Shown here: in pieces, positions 16,256 through 24,788 of the stretch
Layout: each line of letters begins with the position of its first letter
How positions within the stretch are numbered: the first letter of the stretch is position 1
Assembly (NCBI RefSeq): GCF_004801405.1
Contig: NZ_SSOB01000053.1
Location: forward strand, 1 to 58,830
Origin: Cohnella fermenti
GTDB lineage: Bacteria > Bacillota > Bacilli > Paenibacillales > Paenibacillaceae
Direction: 5' to 3'
DNA length: 58,830 nt
Made by a program: the position numbers and the translations under genes
Notes under the pieces: model-generated
The model's input: the letters and a program-made list of their open reading frames with translations, nothing else
Database searches by the model: none
What the model was told of the DNA's origin: nothing

Positions 16256-17179
16256 ATGACAACCAAATCCGAAATTATCGTGGCCACGGACGGCCTGACC
16301 AAGCGGCTCGGCGGACGAACCGTCGTAAACGGAGTTAACCTGGCGATCGGAAGGGGCGATATTTATGGCTTCCTCGGGCCGAACGGCGCGGGCAAAACGA
16401 CAACGATCCGCATGCTGCTCGGGCTGGCTCGGCCGACTTCGGGCCACATCCGGATTTTCGACAAGGATATCCGGAAGGAACGGCTGGCGATTCTGCGCAA
16501 GGTGGGGTCGCTGGTGGAGTACCCTTCGTATTACGGGCATCTGAACGCAACGGAGAATCTTGAGGCCGTACGCCGTCTGCTCGGCGCGCCGAAGTCGCGC
16601 ATTGACGAAGTGCTCGCGATCGTGCGGCTGACCCAGGAAGCTCGGCGCCCTGTCAAAGGCTTCTCGCTCGGCATGAAGCAGCGGCTCGGCATCGCGACCG
16701 CACTGCTCGGCAATCCGGAGCTGCTCGTGCTCGACGAGCCGACCAACGGCCTCGACCCGGCGGGCATCCAGGAGATTCGCGAGTTGATCAAGAGCCTGCC
16801 GCGAACAAGCGGCGTAACGATCCTCATCTCCAGCCACCTGCTGTCCGAGGTCGAGCAGATGGCGACGCGGGTGGGCATTATCGCCAAGGGCGAGCTTATC
16901 TACCAGGACGGCATCGAACGGCTGCGCGAGCAGGCGCAAGGGCGCATCCGGCTCGGCGTCAGCGATCCCGAAGCGGCGTGGCAGTTGCTGCTCTCCTACG
17001 GCTATCCCGCCGAATGGGACCGGACGAAGCTTACTGTCGGCCAAGCCGACGACCGCACCATCGCGGGCATCGTGTCGCGGCTTGTGCAGAGCGACTTCCA
17101 GGTGTACCGGGTGGAGGAAGAACACGCCTCGCTCGAGAGCATCTTCCTGCAGATGACGGGATCGGAGGCGAGCCTGTAA
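16256..17179 (+). CDS. ABC transporter ATP-binding protein, peptide-antibiotic immunity type
   Basis: This cytoplasmic ATPase drives the two permeases downstream. Of its 307 residues about 8-225 are the ATPase domain: Walker A GPNGAGKTTT, signature FSLGMKQRLGIA (the SLGMKQR variant typical of the BcrA/CprA/LanF class), Walker B LLVLDEPTNGLDP and the switch histidine in ISSHLL. About 80 C-terminal residues form the regulatory extension usual in this class. ATG at 16256 is preceded by GAGGTG; an ATG seven codons upstream has no ribosome binding site. The next start overlaps the stop by one base. Confidence 0.93.
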   Translation: MTTKSEIIVATDGLTKRLGGRTVVNGVNLAIGRGDIYGFLGPNGAGKTTTIRMLLGLARPTSGHIRIFDKDIRKERLAILRKVGSLVEYPSYYGHLNATENLEAVRRLLGAPKSRIDEVLAIVRLTQEARRPVKGFSLGMKQRLGIATALLGNPELLVLDEPTNGLDPAGIQEIRELIKSLPRTSGVTILISSHLLSEVEQMATRVGIIAKGELIYQDGIERLREQAQGRIRLGVSDPEAAWQLLLSYGYPAEWDRTKLTVGQADDRTIAGIVSRLVQSDFQVYRVEEEHASLESIFLQMTGSEASL

Positions 17180-17910
17180 TGCTGCTGCGCATTCTGTCTG
17201 CCGAGCTGCTGAAGATCCGGCGCAAGCTGGTCTGGCTGCTCGTCCTCGCCGGCCCGCTCGGCGTCGTTGGCCTCGAGGCGCTTGCCTACGCGCTGCGCTT
17301 CGATTACATGATACGCCCGGCCGACTCGGCCAAGATGTGGAGCGATCTGCTAAGCGGCATCGGCTCCCTGGCGCTTCCCGCGCTGCTGATCGGCCTCGCC
17401 ATCGTCGCATCGATGACAGCGGGAATCGAACATCAGATGAACGCTTGGAAAATGACGCTCGCCCTCCCCGTGAAGAAGCGCCACGTGTTCGCCGGCAAAT
17501 TCCTGCTTACCGCGCTGCTGCTGTTCGTGTCATGCGTGCTGCTGGCGCTCTTCTCCCTCGTCTTCGGGCTGACGCTCGGCTCCTCGCTTGGGCTGCACGG
17601 GTCCGTGCCCATCGGCGGGCTGCTGCGCGAGGCATTCTATCCGTATCTCGCCGCCATGCCGTTCATCGCGCTGCAAGCCTGGCTGTCCGTCACGATGCAC
17701 AATCAGGCCGTGCCGCTTACCGTCGGCATCGTCGGGATGATCGTCTCGCTGTTCGCGGGTTCCCGCTTCCCCGACTGGGTGCCCTACAAGTGGCCGGCGC
17801 TGCTCAACCAGTGGCACGAGCCGCTCTATTCCGTCGGCGCCGGCGTCGCGCTGGGGCTTGTCGTGTTCCTCGTCGGCATGTTCGAGTTCGTGCGAAAGGA
17901 CGTGAAGTAG
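17179..17910 (+). CDS. ABC-2 family permease, lantibiotic-immunity type (first)
   Basis: A 243-residue membrane protein with six hydrophobic segments and the typical start LRILSAELLKIRRKLVWLLV, where positive residues precede the first helix. EHQMNAWKMTLALPVKKRHVFAGKF is the conserved cytoplasmic loop of the LanE/LanG-like permeases. ATG at 17179 overlaps the ATPase stop (TAATG) and has GGAGG upstream. It is followed after one base by a second permease of the same family. Together they should form a heteromeric exporter or detoxifier. Confidence 0.88.
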   Translation: MLLRILSAELLKIRRKLVWLLVLAGPLGVVGLEALAYALRFDYMIRPADSAKMWSDLLSGIGSLALPALLIGLAIVASMTAGIEHQMNAWKMTLALPVKKRHVFAGKFLLTALLLFVSCVLLALFSLVFGLTLGSSLGLHGSVPIGGLLREAFYPYLAAMPFIALQAWLSVTMHNQAVPLTVGIVGMIVSLFAGSRFPDWVPYKWPALLNQWHEPLYSVGAGVALGLVVFLVGMFEFVRKDVK

Positions 17911-17911
17911 G

Positions 17912-18640
17912 ATGCTCCGCATGTTCCGCTCGGAATGGCTCAAGATCCGCCGTTCCGTCTTGTGGCTGATCGCGGCCGTCAGCCCGCTCATCGCCTCTTT
18001 GTTCGGATTGTTCGGGCTGCGCCTTCAGGAGGGCGAATTCCCGTGGACGGAGACGCTGTCGCTTATGTCGGTGCTGCACGCCATGCTGTTCCTGCCGCTG
18101 CTGACCGGCATCTTCGCGGCGCTTGTGTGCCGCTACGAGCACAACGGCGGCGGCTGGAAAGCAATGCTCGCCATGCCGGTGTCCCGCACCCAGATCTACG
18201 TCGTCAAGTTCGCCGTCGTCATGGGATTGCTCGCGCTGACGCAGGCGCTGCTGCTCATCGCGCTGATCGCCGTCGGCCTCTCGCGCGGCTTCGACGACCC
18301 GATCCCGTGGCGGATGCTGCTCACCTCCTTCGGGGGAGGCTGGATTGCCTGCCTGCCGCTCGCCGCGCTGCAGCTGTTCGTGTCCATCGCGCTCCAGAGC
18401 TTCGCCGCGCCGCTGGCGATCAACGTCATCCTGACGCTGCCGAACATCATGATCGTCAACTCCGCGCGTTACGCGCCGTACGATCCGTGGGCGCAGCCGA
18501 TGCTCGCCATGCTGCCCCGCGACAGCATGAGCTACGCGGCGCTGAACCTGTCCGCCGAATCGCTCTACCTCGTCGTGCTCGGCAGCTTCTGCGTCTTCTT
18601 CGCCGCGGGCTGGCGGTACTTCGTCCGCAAGGCGGTGTAG
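17912..18640 (+). CDS. ABC-2 family permease, lantibiotic-immunity type (second)
   Basis: A 242-residue homologue of the preceding permease, also with six hydrophobic segments and the same signature start (RSEWLKIRRSVLWLI) and loop (HNGGGWKAMLAMPVSRTQIYVVKF). Two different permeases with one ATPase is the LanFEG/CprABC layout, which expels peptide antibiotics from the membrane. No lantibiotic precursor or modification genes are nearby, so resistance to peptides made by others is more likely than self-immunity. The gene ends 12 bp before a strong terminator. Confidence 0.88.
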   Translation: MLRMFRSEWLKIRRSVLWLIAAVSPLIASLFGLFGLRLQEGEFPWTETLSLMSVLHAMLFLPLLTGIFAALVCRYEHNGGGWKAMLAMPVSRTQIYVVKFAVVMGLLALTQALLLIALIAVGLSRGFDDPIPWRMLLTSFGGGWIACLPLAALQLFVSIALQSFAAPLAINVILTLPNIMIVNSARYAPYDPWAQPMLAMLPRDSMSYAALNLSAESLYLVVLGSFCVFFAAGWRYFVRKAV

Positions 18641-18652
18641 GCCCGAGGACGT

Positions 18653-18684
18653 CAAACGGCGCCGCCAATTGGCGGCGCCGTTTG
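18653..18684. terminator. Perfect 32-bp palindrome, bidirectional terminator
   Basis: CAAACGGCGCCGCCAA pairs with its exact reverse complement that follows directly. It lies between two convergent operons. The loop is minimal and T-runs are short, but the position and stability argue for termination in both directions. Confidence 0.7.
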
Positions 18685-18690
18685 GCGCGT

Positions 18691-18799
18691 TTCCGCTTTT
18701 ACTTCCGCTTCTGCTTTTACTTCCGCTTCTGCCTTTACTTCCGCTTCTGCCTTTACTTCCGCTTCTGCCTTTACTTCCGCTTCTGCTCTTACTCCCGCT
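18691..18799. repeat. 18-bp tandem repeat, 3' of the mannosidase operon
   Basis: TTCCGCTTCTGCCTTTAC repeats about six times (starts near 18703, 18721, 18739, 18757, 18775). Eighteen being a multiple of three, one minus-strand frame would read repeated AEAEVK, but that is not the frame of the adjacent enzyme, which stops at 18789 inside the array. It therefore lies mostly in the 3' untranslated region. Confidence 0.8.
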
Positions 18800-21647
18800 T
18801 GGCTCCCTGCACGCCGAGCGTCACGATCTCGCACGGGCCGACCGACACGCTCTGCGAGCCGTCGTCTGCGCGCGGAGCGAGCGCTTCGCCGCGAGTCTCG
18901 AGCACGTCGCTGCGATAGATCGCGGCGGCGCCTGAACCGGCAAGCGCGGCATTCGGCGCCGCAAGCGTCAGCTCGGCCGGCTGCGGGCGCAGGTTGAACC
19001 AGCGCAGCATCGCATCGCCGCTGCCGTCCGCAATCTTGAGCGAGGAGAACGCGAGCCCTTCGCCTTCCCAGGCGTAGGCGGCTCCGGTCGCCGCAAGCGG
19101 ACCCCCGCGCACGCCGGTCTGCGCCGCCGTCCACGGCACCTGGAACTGGTACGCCTCCGCATACGCGCCGGATACGGCTCCGTCGCCGACATGCGGAATG
19201 ATCATCAGCTCGGCCTCGTGCTTGCCGAGGCATTGCGCTTCCGGCGTCGGGAACACGCCCCAGTCGCCCAGCTCGGCGACGGAACGAAGCAGCGTGACGG
19301 CAATCGTGTTGCGCCCGTCCCGCAGCACCTCGTACTCGTTCAGCCCCTTGTTCGCAATCGTCAGGCCGCGGCTCAGGTCCGCTGCGCTCACGTCGGCGAA
19401 CGCTTGCTGGTGTTGGGCGTTGCTCGGGTTCTTCCATTCCGCAGCCGGCTCGTTGTCGCGAACCGCGACCTCGAAGACGGCGTCCGCGCGGTGCACGGAG
19501 GTGTGCAGATCCGTCGGGAACAGCGCGCGCACGCGGTGGTCCTTCGATTGGTTGTTGAACGAGGTCCGAACCGCGACGCCCTTGCCGTCCTTCTCAAGGC
19601 TGACGAGAGTGCGGATCGCGAACGGCACCTTCTCGGCAACGCGCTGCGCCTTCCGCTCGGGGAAGTAGACGGCATACTGCTTCTCTTCCTCGAACAGCGC
19701 GTCGGCCGAAGCCGGAAGCTCCCAGCGGTGCACGATCTCGATTGCCGCGCGGTGCGCTTCATCGCAGACGATACGAATCTCGGCGGCCAGGCCGTGAGTC
19801 GTCAGCGCCGCTTCGCCGTCCGGCTGCTTGTACATATACTCGTTGCCGATGTCGCCCGTATCCTCGTAGACGAGCAGGTCGCGATACGTATGCCCGCCGG
19901 CGAGCTCGGTCACTGTCAGCGTTCCGTCATCCGCTACGTCGACGCGCAGCTTGCCGTTGTCCAGCGAGCGCTCGCCGCGAACGATAGAAGCAGCCTCCGG
20001 AGCAACAGCCGAAGCTGCCCCGGCCGCCTTCACCCAAGCGTACGCCTTCCAGCCGAGAGCCGGAACATCCGCCGCCGCGAACGTCAGGCGCACCTGGCGA
20101 GCCCAATACGCCTGGCGGAAAGCATCGTCCGGAAGGTCGTAGCCGAACCGAACGCCAAGCTCCTCCACCGCAACCGGCACGGCGGCTCCTTCCGCGTCGA
20201 CGAGCACGCGGCCGCCCAGATCGAGCGCCTTCAGGCGGCCGATCATCTCCTCCGGCGCGAAGCCTTCGCGATAATAGATCCGGCGAACGTCGGCCACAAT
20301 CGAGATCGTGCCGCTGCGCGCCCAGCCCGTCGTGTTGAAGACGACCAACGGCAGCGCATCCTCGCCGAACCGGGCGAAGCCGGACGTGTCGACGGCATCC
20401 GCGACAAGCTGCTTGCTCTCGTCCGCGATGGACTCGGCGACGTGTTTGCTCTTCTCGAAGCGGGCGACCATCTCGCGATGAACCTCGTCGACGCTGCAGC
20501 CGCAGATGCTGTCGTGCGGGTGGTTCTGCATGAGGGTTTTCCAGGCGTAGGTGAACAGGTGGTGCGGATAAGAATGGTTGCCCAACCCGTGGGCGATCGC
20601 CGCCAGCGGCTCCGCGACCTTCTCGAGCAGCGTCTGCCCATGTTGATTCATCTGCTTCAGGTACACGCGCGCGGATGCCGTGTTGACGAGCGTGCTCCAG
20701 CCGTCGGTGCGCTGGCTGCGCAGCTCGCCCTTCACGACCGACAGCCGGGAAGCCGGCTCTCCATCCCGTTCCTCCGCTCCATTCCGTTCGTCCGCCCCAT
20801 CCCGCTCGCCCTTGCCTTCGCCGTTCCTCCCGCCCTCGCCCAGCGCCGCCAGATAGTCGGCGAAGCTCGAGTGGACGAAGTCCGTGTCCGGGTACAGCTC
20901 GCGCGCAACGCGCAGCGCTTCCGGCAGATCCGTCTGGATCGGCTGGTGATCGCAGCCGTTCATGTACAGCAGTTGGTTCGTCGAAGCATACTTCTCCGCG
21001 TCGGCCAGCTTGCGGTCCCAATATTCCTTGGCCGCCGCCTCGTCCGTCGGCACCTCGTTGCCGTTGCTGTACCAGTTGGCGAACAGGATGCCGAGCACCT
21101 GCGAGCCGTCCGGCCCTTCCCAGATCAGCTCGGAATACGAGGACTCGAACTCGGCATCGGACACCTCGTTATTGAAGCCCGTCGGCTTGACCCCGCGCCC
21201 GAACACCGCATTGCCGATGCCCGCCTGCCGCATAAGCTGCGGCGCCTGGCCGATATTGCCGAACGTGTCGGGGAAGTAGCCGACCTTCGAGATCGTGCCG
21301 TACCGCGCCGCGTCCCGATGACCGATCTGCAGATTGCGCACATTCGCCTCGCTGCTCGTCAGGAACGCGTCCTGCAGAATGTACCAGGGTCCGATGAAGA
21401 TGCGATTTTCCCGGATGCGCTGCTCCAGTTCTTCCCGACGCTCCGGACGAACCTGAAGGTAGTCCTCCAGAATGATCGTCTGCCCATCGAGGAAGAAGCT
21501 CCTGTATTCCCCGTCCCGCTTCAGCGTATCCAGAAGCGTATCCATCAGGCGGATGAGGCGGACGTGGTGCTTCTCGTAAGGCAAATACCATTCCCGGTCC
21601 CAGTGGGTGTGGGAGATGATATGCGCCGTTCTTCTGTTGTTCTCCAT
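18789..21647 (-). CDS. GH38 alpha-mannosidase (first)
   Basis: A cytoplasmic retaining exo-alpha-mannosidase that removes alpha-linked mannose from oligosaccharides. Zinc ligands are in ISHTHWDREWYLPYEK (residues 13-17), the catalytic Asp is about 127 in YFPDTFGNIGQAPQL, and the middle and C-terminal beta-sandwich domains complete a 952-residue enzyme. No signal peptide is seen. Residues about 270-300 are an odd low-complexity insert (GEGKGERDGADERNGAEERD) in the catalytic half. It is the last gene of the operon, 12 bp after the preceding stop, behind GGGGAGGTCAAG. MngB-like enzymes act on mannosyl-glycerate, so that substrate remains possible. Confidence 0.93.
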   Translation of the reverse strand: MENNRRTAHIISHTHWDREWYLPYEKHHVRLIRLMDTLLDTLKRDGEYRSFFLDGQTIILEDYLQVRPERREELEQRIRENRIFIGPWYILQDAFLTSSEANVRNLQIGHRDAARYGTISKVGYFPDTFGNIGQAPQLMRQAGIGNAVFGRGVKPTGFNNEVSDAEFESSYSELIWEGPDGSQVLGILFANWYSNGNEVPTDEAAAKEYWDRKLADAEKYASTNQLLYMNGCDHQPIQTDLPEALRVARELYPDTDFVHSSFADYLAALGEGGRNGEGKGERDGADERNGAEERDGEPASRLSVVKGELRSQRTDGWSTLVNTASARVYLKQMNQHGQTLLEKVAEPLAAIAHGLGNHSYPHHLFTYAWKTLMQNHPHDSICGCSVDEVHREMVARFEKSKHVAESIADESKQLVADAVDTSGFARFGEDALPLVVFNTTGWARSGTISIVADVRRIYYREGFAPEEMIGRLKALDLGGRVLVDAEGAAVPVAVEELGVRFGYDLPDDAFRQAYWARQVRLTFAAADVPALGWKAYAWVKAAGAASAVAPEAASIVRGERSLDNGKLRVDVADDGTLTVTELAGGHTYRDLLVYEDTGDIGNEYMYKQPDGEAALTTHGLAAEIRIVCDEAHRAAIEIVHRWELPASADALFEEEKQYAVYFPERKAQRVAEKVPFAIRTLVSLEKDGKGVAVRTSFNNQSKDHRVRALFPTDLHTSVHRADAVFEVAVRDNEPAAEWKNPSNAQHQQAFADVSAADLSRGLTIANKGLNEYEVLRDGRNTIAVTLLRSVAELGDWGVFPTPEAQCLGKHEAELMIIPHVGDGAVSGAYAEAYQFQVPWTAAQTGVRGGPLAATGAAYAWEGEGLAFSSLKIADGSGDAMLRWFNLRPQPAELTLAAPNAALAGSGAAAIYRSDVLETRGEALAPRADDGSQSVSVGPCEIVTLGVQGAKRE

Positions 21648-21659
21648 CTTGACCTCCCC

Positions 21660-24600
21660 TTACTTGACCGCGATATCGACGGAGCGATAGGAAGCGATCA
21701 GCTTGCCGTCCCCGTCCGCCGCGAACAGCACCGAGCGCTCCCGCTCCAACAGGAACGAGTACACCGCGCCCGTGTCCGGGTCCTTCACTTCGACGTCCGT
21801 ATCCCAGGCGTACTCCGAGACGAAGACGAACAGCGCGCCTTCCGCGAACGCCAGCTTGCGGCCGTACACGCCCGGCAGCTCGCCGCCTTGCACCCATTCC
21901 AGATCCGGCCCGCAGCCCGCAGCCGCAAGCGCGTACTCGTACAGAGCCGCAATCGGCTCGCTCCGGTCGTTCAACTCCAGCGGCAGCCCAGTCCAGAGGA
22001 TGCGCCCCTTGCCGTGAGCAACCTCAACCACGCGGTCCGCCCCCGCAGCCGCACGAGCCAAGCCGTCCGCCCCTTGCACAGCCCCGTCCGTCGCCGCAAG
22101 CGACTCCTTGGCGACCTCGGCGATGCGCCGCTGCCCGTAGCTGACCGCCAGCTTGCGGCCGCCGAGCTCCAGACGCTCCTCGCGTACCACATTGCCGAGC
22201 CTGCGCTCGCCGAGCACGTCCGCCAACCGCTCCGTGTGCCGCCAGTAGGCGTCGATGCCCGCCGGACCGGTCAGCACAAGCGTCGCTCCGGTCTCGCCGA
22301 CAATCGCCAGCAGCTCGGCCAGCGCCGAATCGTCGACATTGTGCGCCGACGGCAGCACAATCAGCTTGGCCGGCACGTCGCGCAGCGGCTTCAAGTCGTA
22401 CTCCGACACGCCGCGGAACGGCACCTTCAGCTCGTACGAGAGCACGCGGGTCAGCTTCGTCGTCGCGTCGTAGGCGAGCTTCCGGTTCGAGAAGTCGTTC
22501 GAGTACGGGAATACCACCGCGACATCCTCCAGCCGCCGACCTCTGAACAGGTCGCGCGTCGCTGCCGCGAAAGCCCCGAAGTCGTAAGAGACGTCCGCCT
22601 CCGGCTTCTCCGTGCCGTCCGCGCGCACCGCTCCGATGTGCGACTCGTTCGCGTTGTCCATATAGAAGTTCGTGTTCCAGATCCAGTGCACCGCGCCCGC
22701 GCCGCCCGTGGCGAACGCATACGCGTACTTGCGCTCAAGCAGCGAGCGCAGTTCCTCCTCGGAGCGCTTCGCCAGCCCTTCCGGCGTCTCGACGTACATG
22801 ATGCCCGTCTCCTGGATCAGGTTCGGCTTGTCCGCCGTCTTGGCGAAGATGCCGTCCCACAGCAGTTGGTCGTTCAGCCACCAGGAGTGAACGGTCGTGT
22901 AATCCACCTCGGAACCGTAGAAGAACGGCGACGGCCGCTGCGCGCCAAGCGCCTCGTCCTGCCCGACCGTCACCAGATGATCCGGGCACTCCTCCTTGAT
23001 GGCAGCCGTAAGCTCCCTTGCCCAGCGGTTGTGCATGTCCATCGAGAACAGCGCGTAATCGAGCCAGCGCGTGCCCTTCTTGCCCTGGTGCATGTCCTGC
23101 ACGTCGAAGTTGATCTCCTCCGGCTCCGGGATGCGGGCGGCGGCGAAGCTCGGCAGCTCTCCCGGCGTCATGCTCCAGCGTTCGCGCAGCAACTCGATCG
23201 AACCGTGGCGCTTCTCAAGCCACTGCGCGTATGCTTCCTGCTCGAAGCGATCGCGGGCCGAGCGCGGGCCGTTCGAGAAGATGCGCGGCGGATCGAACAT
23301 CGACGGCTCGTTGATGAGGTCCCAATCGATGTTCTTCGTGTTCTTGTGGCGGCTGACGATGGAGCGGATGAACCGCTTCTGCGCCTCCACGCTGCGCGGA
23401 TCGAGGTACGGGTTCGTCCCTTCCCACGTCTCCGGCGTGAACGAGAAGAACGTGAACGTCAGTTGCAGGCCGTGCTTCTTCGCCGTCAGGATGAAGGCGT
23501 CGATCGAGCGCAGCACCTCTTCCGACGCGTGGCCGTCCACCTGCATGAGGTTGCGGTAGGCGGTCCAGATGCCCGTGCGAATCCAGTTGATGCCCGCGCG
23601 GCGCATCTGCGCCATGTCGCGATCCCACACCGACACATTCGGGAGGAAAAGAAACTTGCGAGCCACGTCCGAGGTCATGTAGGTCATCCCAACAACAGGC
23701 AGCGGACGGCCGTCCTTCTCGAAGTAGTCGCGTCCGGCCGACACCGGCGTCCCTTCCGCCAGCAGCGCGGCGTCGTACGCCCAGAAGCCCTGGCGGAGGA
23801 TGCGAATCTCGCCGTCCGCCGCTTCGGCGCGGCAGACGACGCGGTGATAACCGGCCGCCAGGTCTTGCCAGATCGGAAGGCGCCACAGGCCGAGCGCGGC
23901 CGTCACCTTATCCTCAAGCGGATAACGCGCCGTCTCGCCGCCACCGTCCTCGCGTTCGACGCTGATGTCGAACGTCCACACGCGATCCTCGCCGCGCCCG
24001 AGCTTCTGCGCCTGAAGCGTCAGCAGCGGGCGCTCGTGCAGCTCGTACGAAGCGTAGCCCGGCTTCAGCCACAGCTCAGTCACGCCTGCCGCGACGAAGC
24101 GAATCCAGCCCGCGAGCGCGTCCAGCCCGCCGCGTGCGCCGAAGTCCGCGCCAAGCGGCCGGTTCACGAACAGCCAGCGCCCGCCGGCGAAGTCGCCCTT
24201 CGTGTTCTCCCACAGAACGATAGGAGCGGCGACCTCGCGGCCGTCCGTCGTGACGCCCTTCAGCAGCGGATAGATATGCGCGTCCATCGGTCCCGCCGAG
24301 CCCATCTGGTCCGGCAGGTCGCTCGTCTTCGTCACGTGCGGAACAAGGTTCCACGTATCGGCGGCGTCGAACAGACCTTCAAGCCCTGCGAGCACCGGAA
24401 TATCTTCATTCGCCTCATAGCCGACCACCCGTTCCGTGCGCACCGGAAGCATCTCGTGAATACGGAGATGACGATAGTAGGCCGTCTGATCGACCTCGGC
24501 CTTCCACTCGCCGTTCTCGGCCCGAACCGGGCTGCGGAACGGAGCTCCGCCCGCGTTGATCAGGCCGCCGCCGCGCTTCAGGAAGGCAAGAATGTCCTCC

Positions 24601-24788
24601 CAAGCCGCGACGGGGAAGTATGGGGCGTGCAAGGTGACGAAGCAGCCCCCTTCCGCCCCCTTAAGGCTCTCGCCCAGCTCGGCCGCGCCGACGACCATGC
24701 CCAGCTCCTTCACCCGCTCAAGCTCCGCCTCGCTCAGGACGGGAGCCCCGGGGAAGGCGGCATCGTAGAAAATCATTTTTTTAACCAT
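21660..24788 (-). CDS. Large clan GH-A glycoside hydrolase, candidate beta-mannosidase/beta-galactosidase
   Basis: About 1,042 residues. The N-terminal 340 contain a glutamine-amidotransferase-like fold (GGCFVTLHAPYFP, FLKRGGGLINAGG); the TIM barrel at about 360-720 has the acid/base Glu (about 494) in DWDLINEPSM and the nucleophile Glu (about 660) in NLIQETGIMYVE. The remaining part holds a second amidotransferase-like domain (LIVLPSAHNVDDSALAELL) and a beta domain. GH5, GH42 and GH164-like architectures share this plan, so the family cannot be fixed by eye. ATG 24788 overlaps the upstream stop; ATG 24800 is possible. In an alpha-mannan locus a beta-mannosidase acting on the N-glycan core would fit. 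Confidence 0.75.
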   Translation of the reverse strand: MVKKMIFYDAAFPGAPVLSEAELERVKELGMVVGAAELGESLKGAEGGCFVTLHAPYFPVAAWEDILAFLKRGGGLINAGGAPFRSPVRAENGEWKAEVDQTAYYRHLRIHEMLPVRTERVVGYEANEDIPVLAGLEGLFDAADTWNLVPHVTKTSDLPDQMGSAGPMDAHIYPLLKGVTTDGREVAAPIVLWENTKGDFAGGRWLFVNRPLGADFGARGGLDALAGWIRFVAAGVTELWLKPGYASYELHERPLLTLQAQKLGRGEDRVWTFDISVEREDGGGETARYPLEDKVTAALGLWRLPIWQDLAAGYHRVVCRAEAADGEIRILRQGFWAYDAALLAEGTPVSAGRDYFEKDGRPLPVVGMTYMTSDVARKFLFLPNVSVWDRDMAQMRRAGINWIRTGIWTAYRNLMQVDGHASEEVLRSIDAFILTAKKHGLQLTFTFFSFTPETWEGTNPYLDPRSVEAQKRFIRSIVSRHKNTKNIDWDLINEPSMFDPPRIFSNGPRSARDRFEQEAYAQWLEKRHGSIELLRERWSMTPGELPSFAAARIPEPEEINFDVQDMHQGKKGTRWLDYALFSMDMHNRWARELTAAIKEECPDHLVTVGQDEALGAQRPSPFFYGSEVDYTTVHSWWLNDQLLWDGIFAKTADKPNLIQETGIMYVETPEGLAKRSEEELRSLLERKYAYAFATGGAGAVHWIWNTNFYMDNANESHIGAVRADGTEKPEADVSYDFGAFAAATRDLFRGRRLEDVAVVFPYSNDFSNRKLAYDATTKLTRVLSYELKVPFRGVSEYDLKPLRDVPAKLIVLPSAHNVDDSALAELLAIVGETGATLVLTGPAGIDAYWRHTERLADVLGERRLGNVVREERLELGGRKLAVSYGQRRIAEVAKESLAATDGAVQGADGLARAAAGADRVVEVAHGKGRILWTGLPLELNDRSEPIAALYEYALAAAGCGPDLEWVQGGELPGVYGRKLAFAEGALFVFVSEYAWDTDVEVKDPDTGAVYSFLLERERSVLFAADGDGKLIASYRSVDIAVK

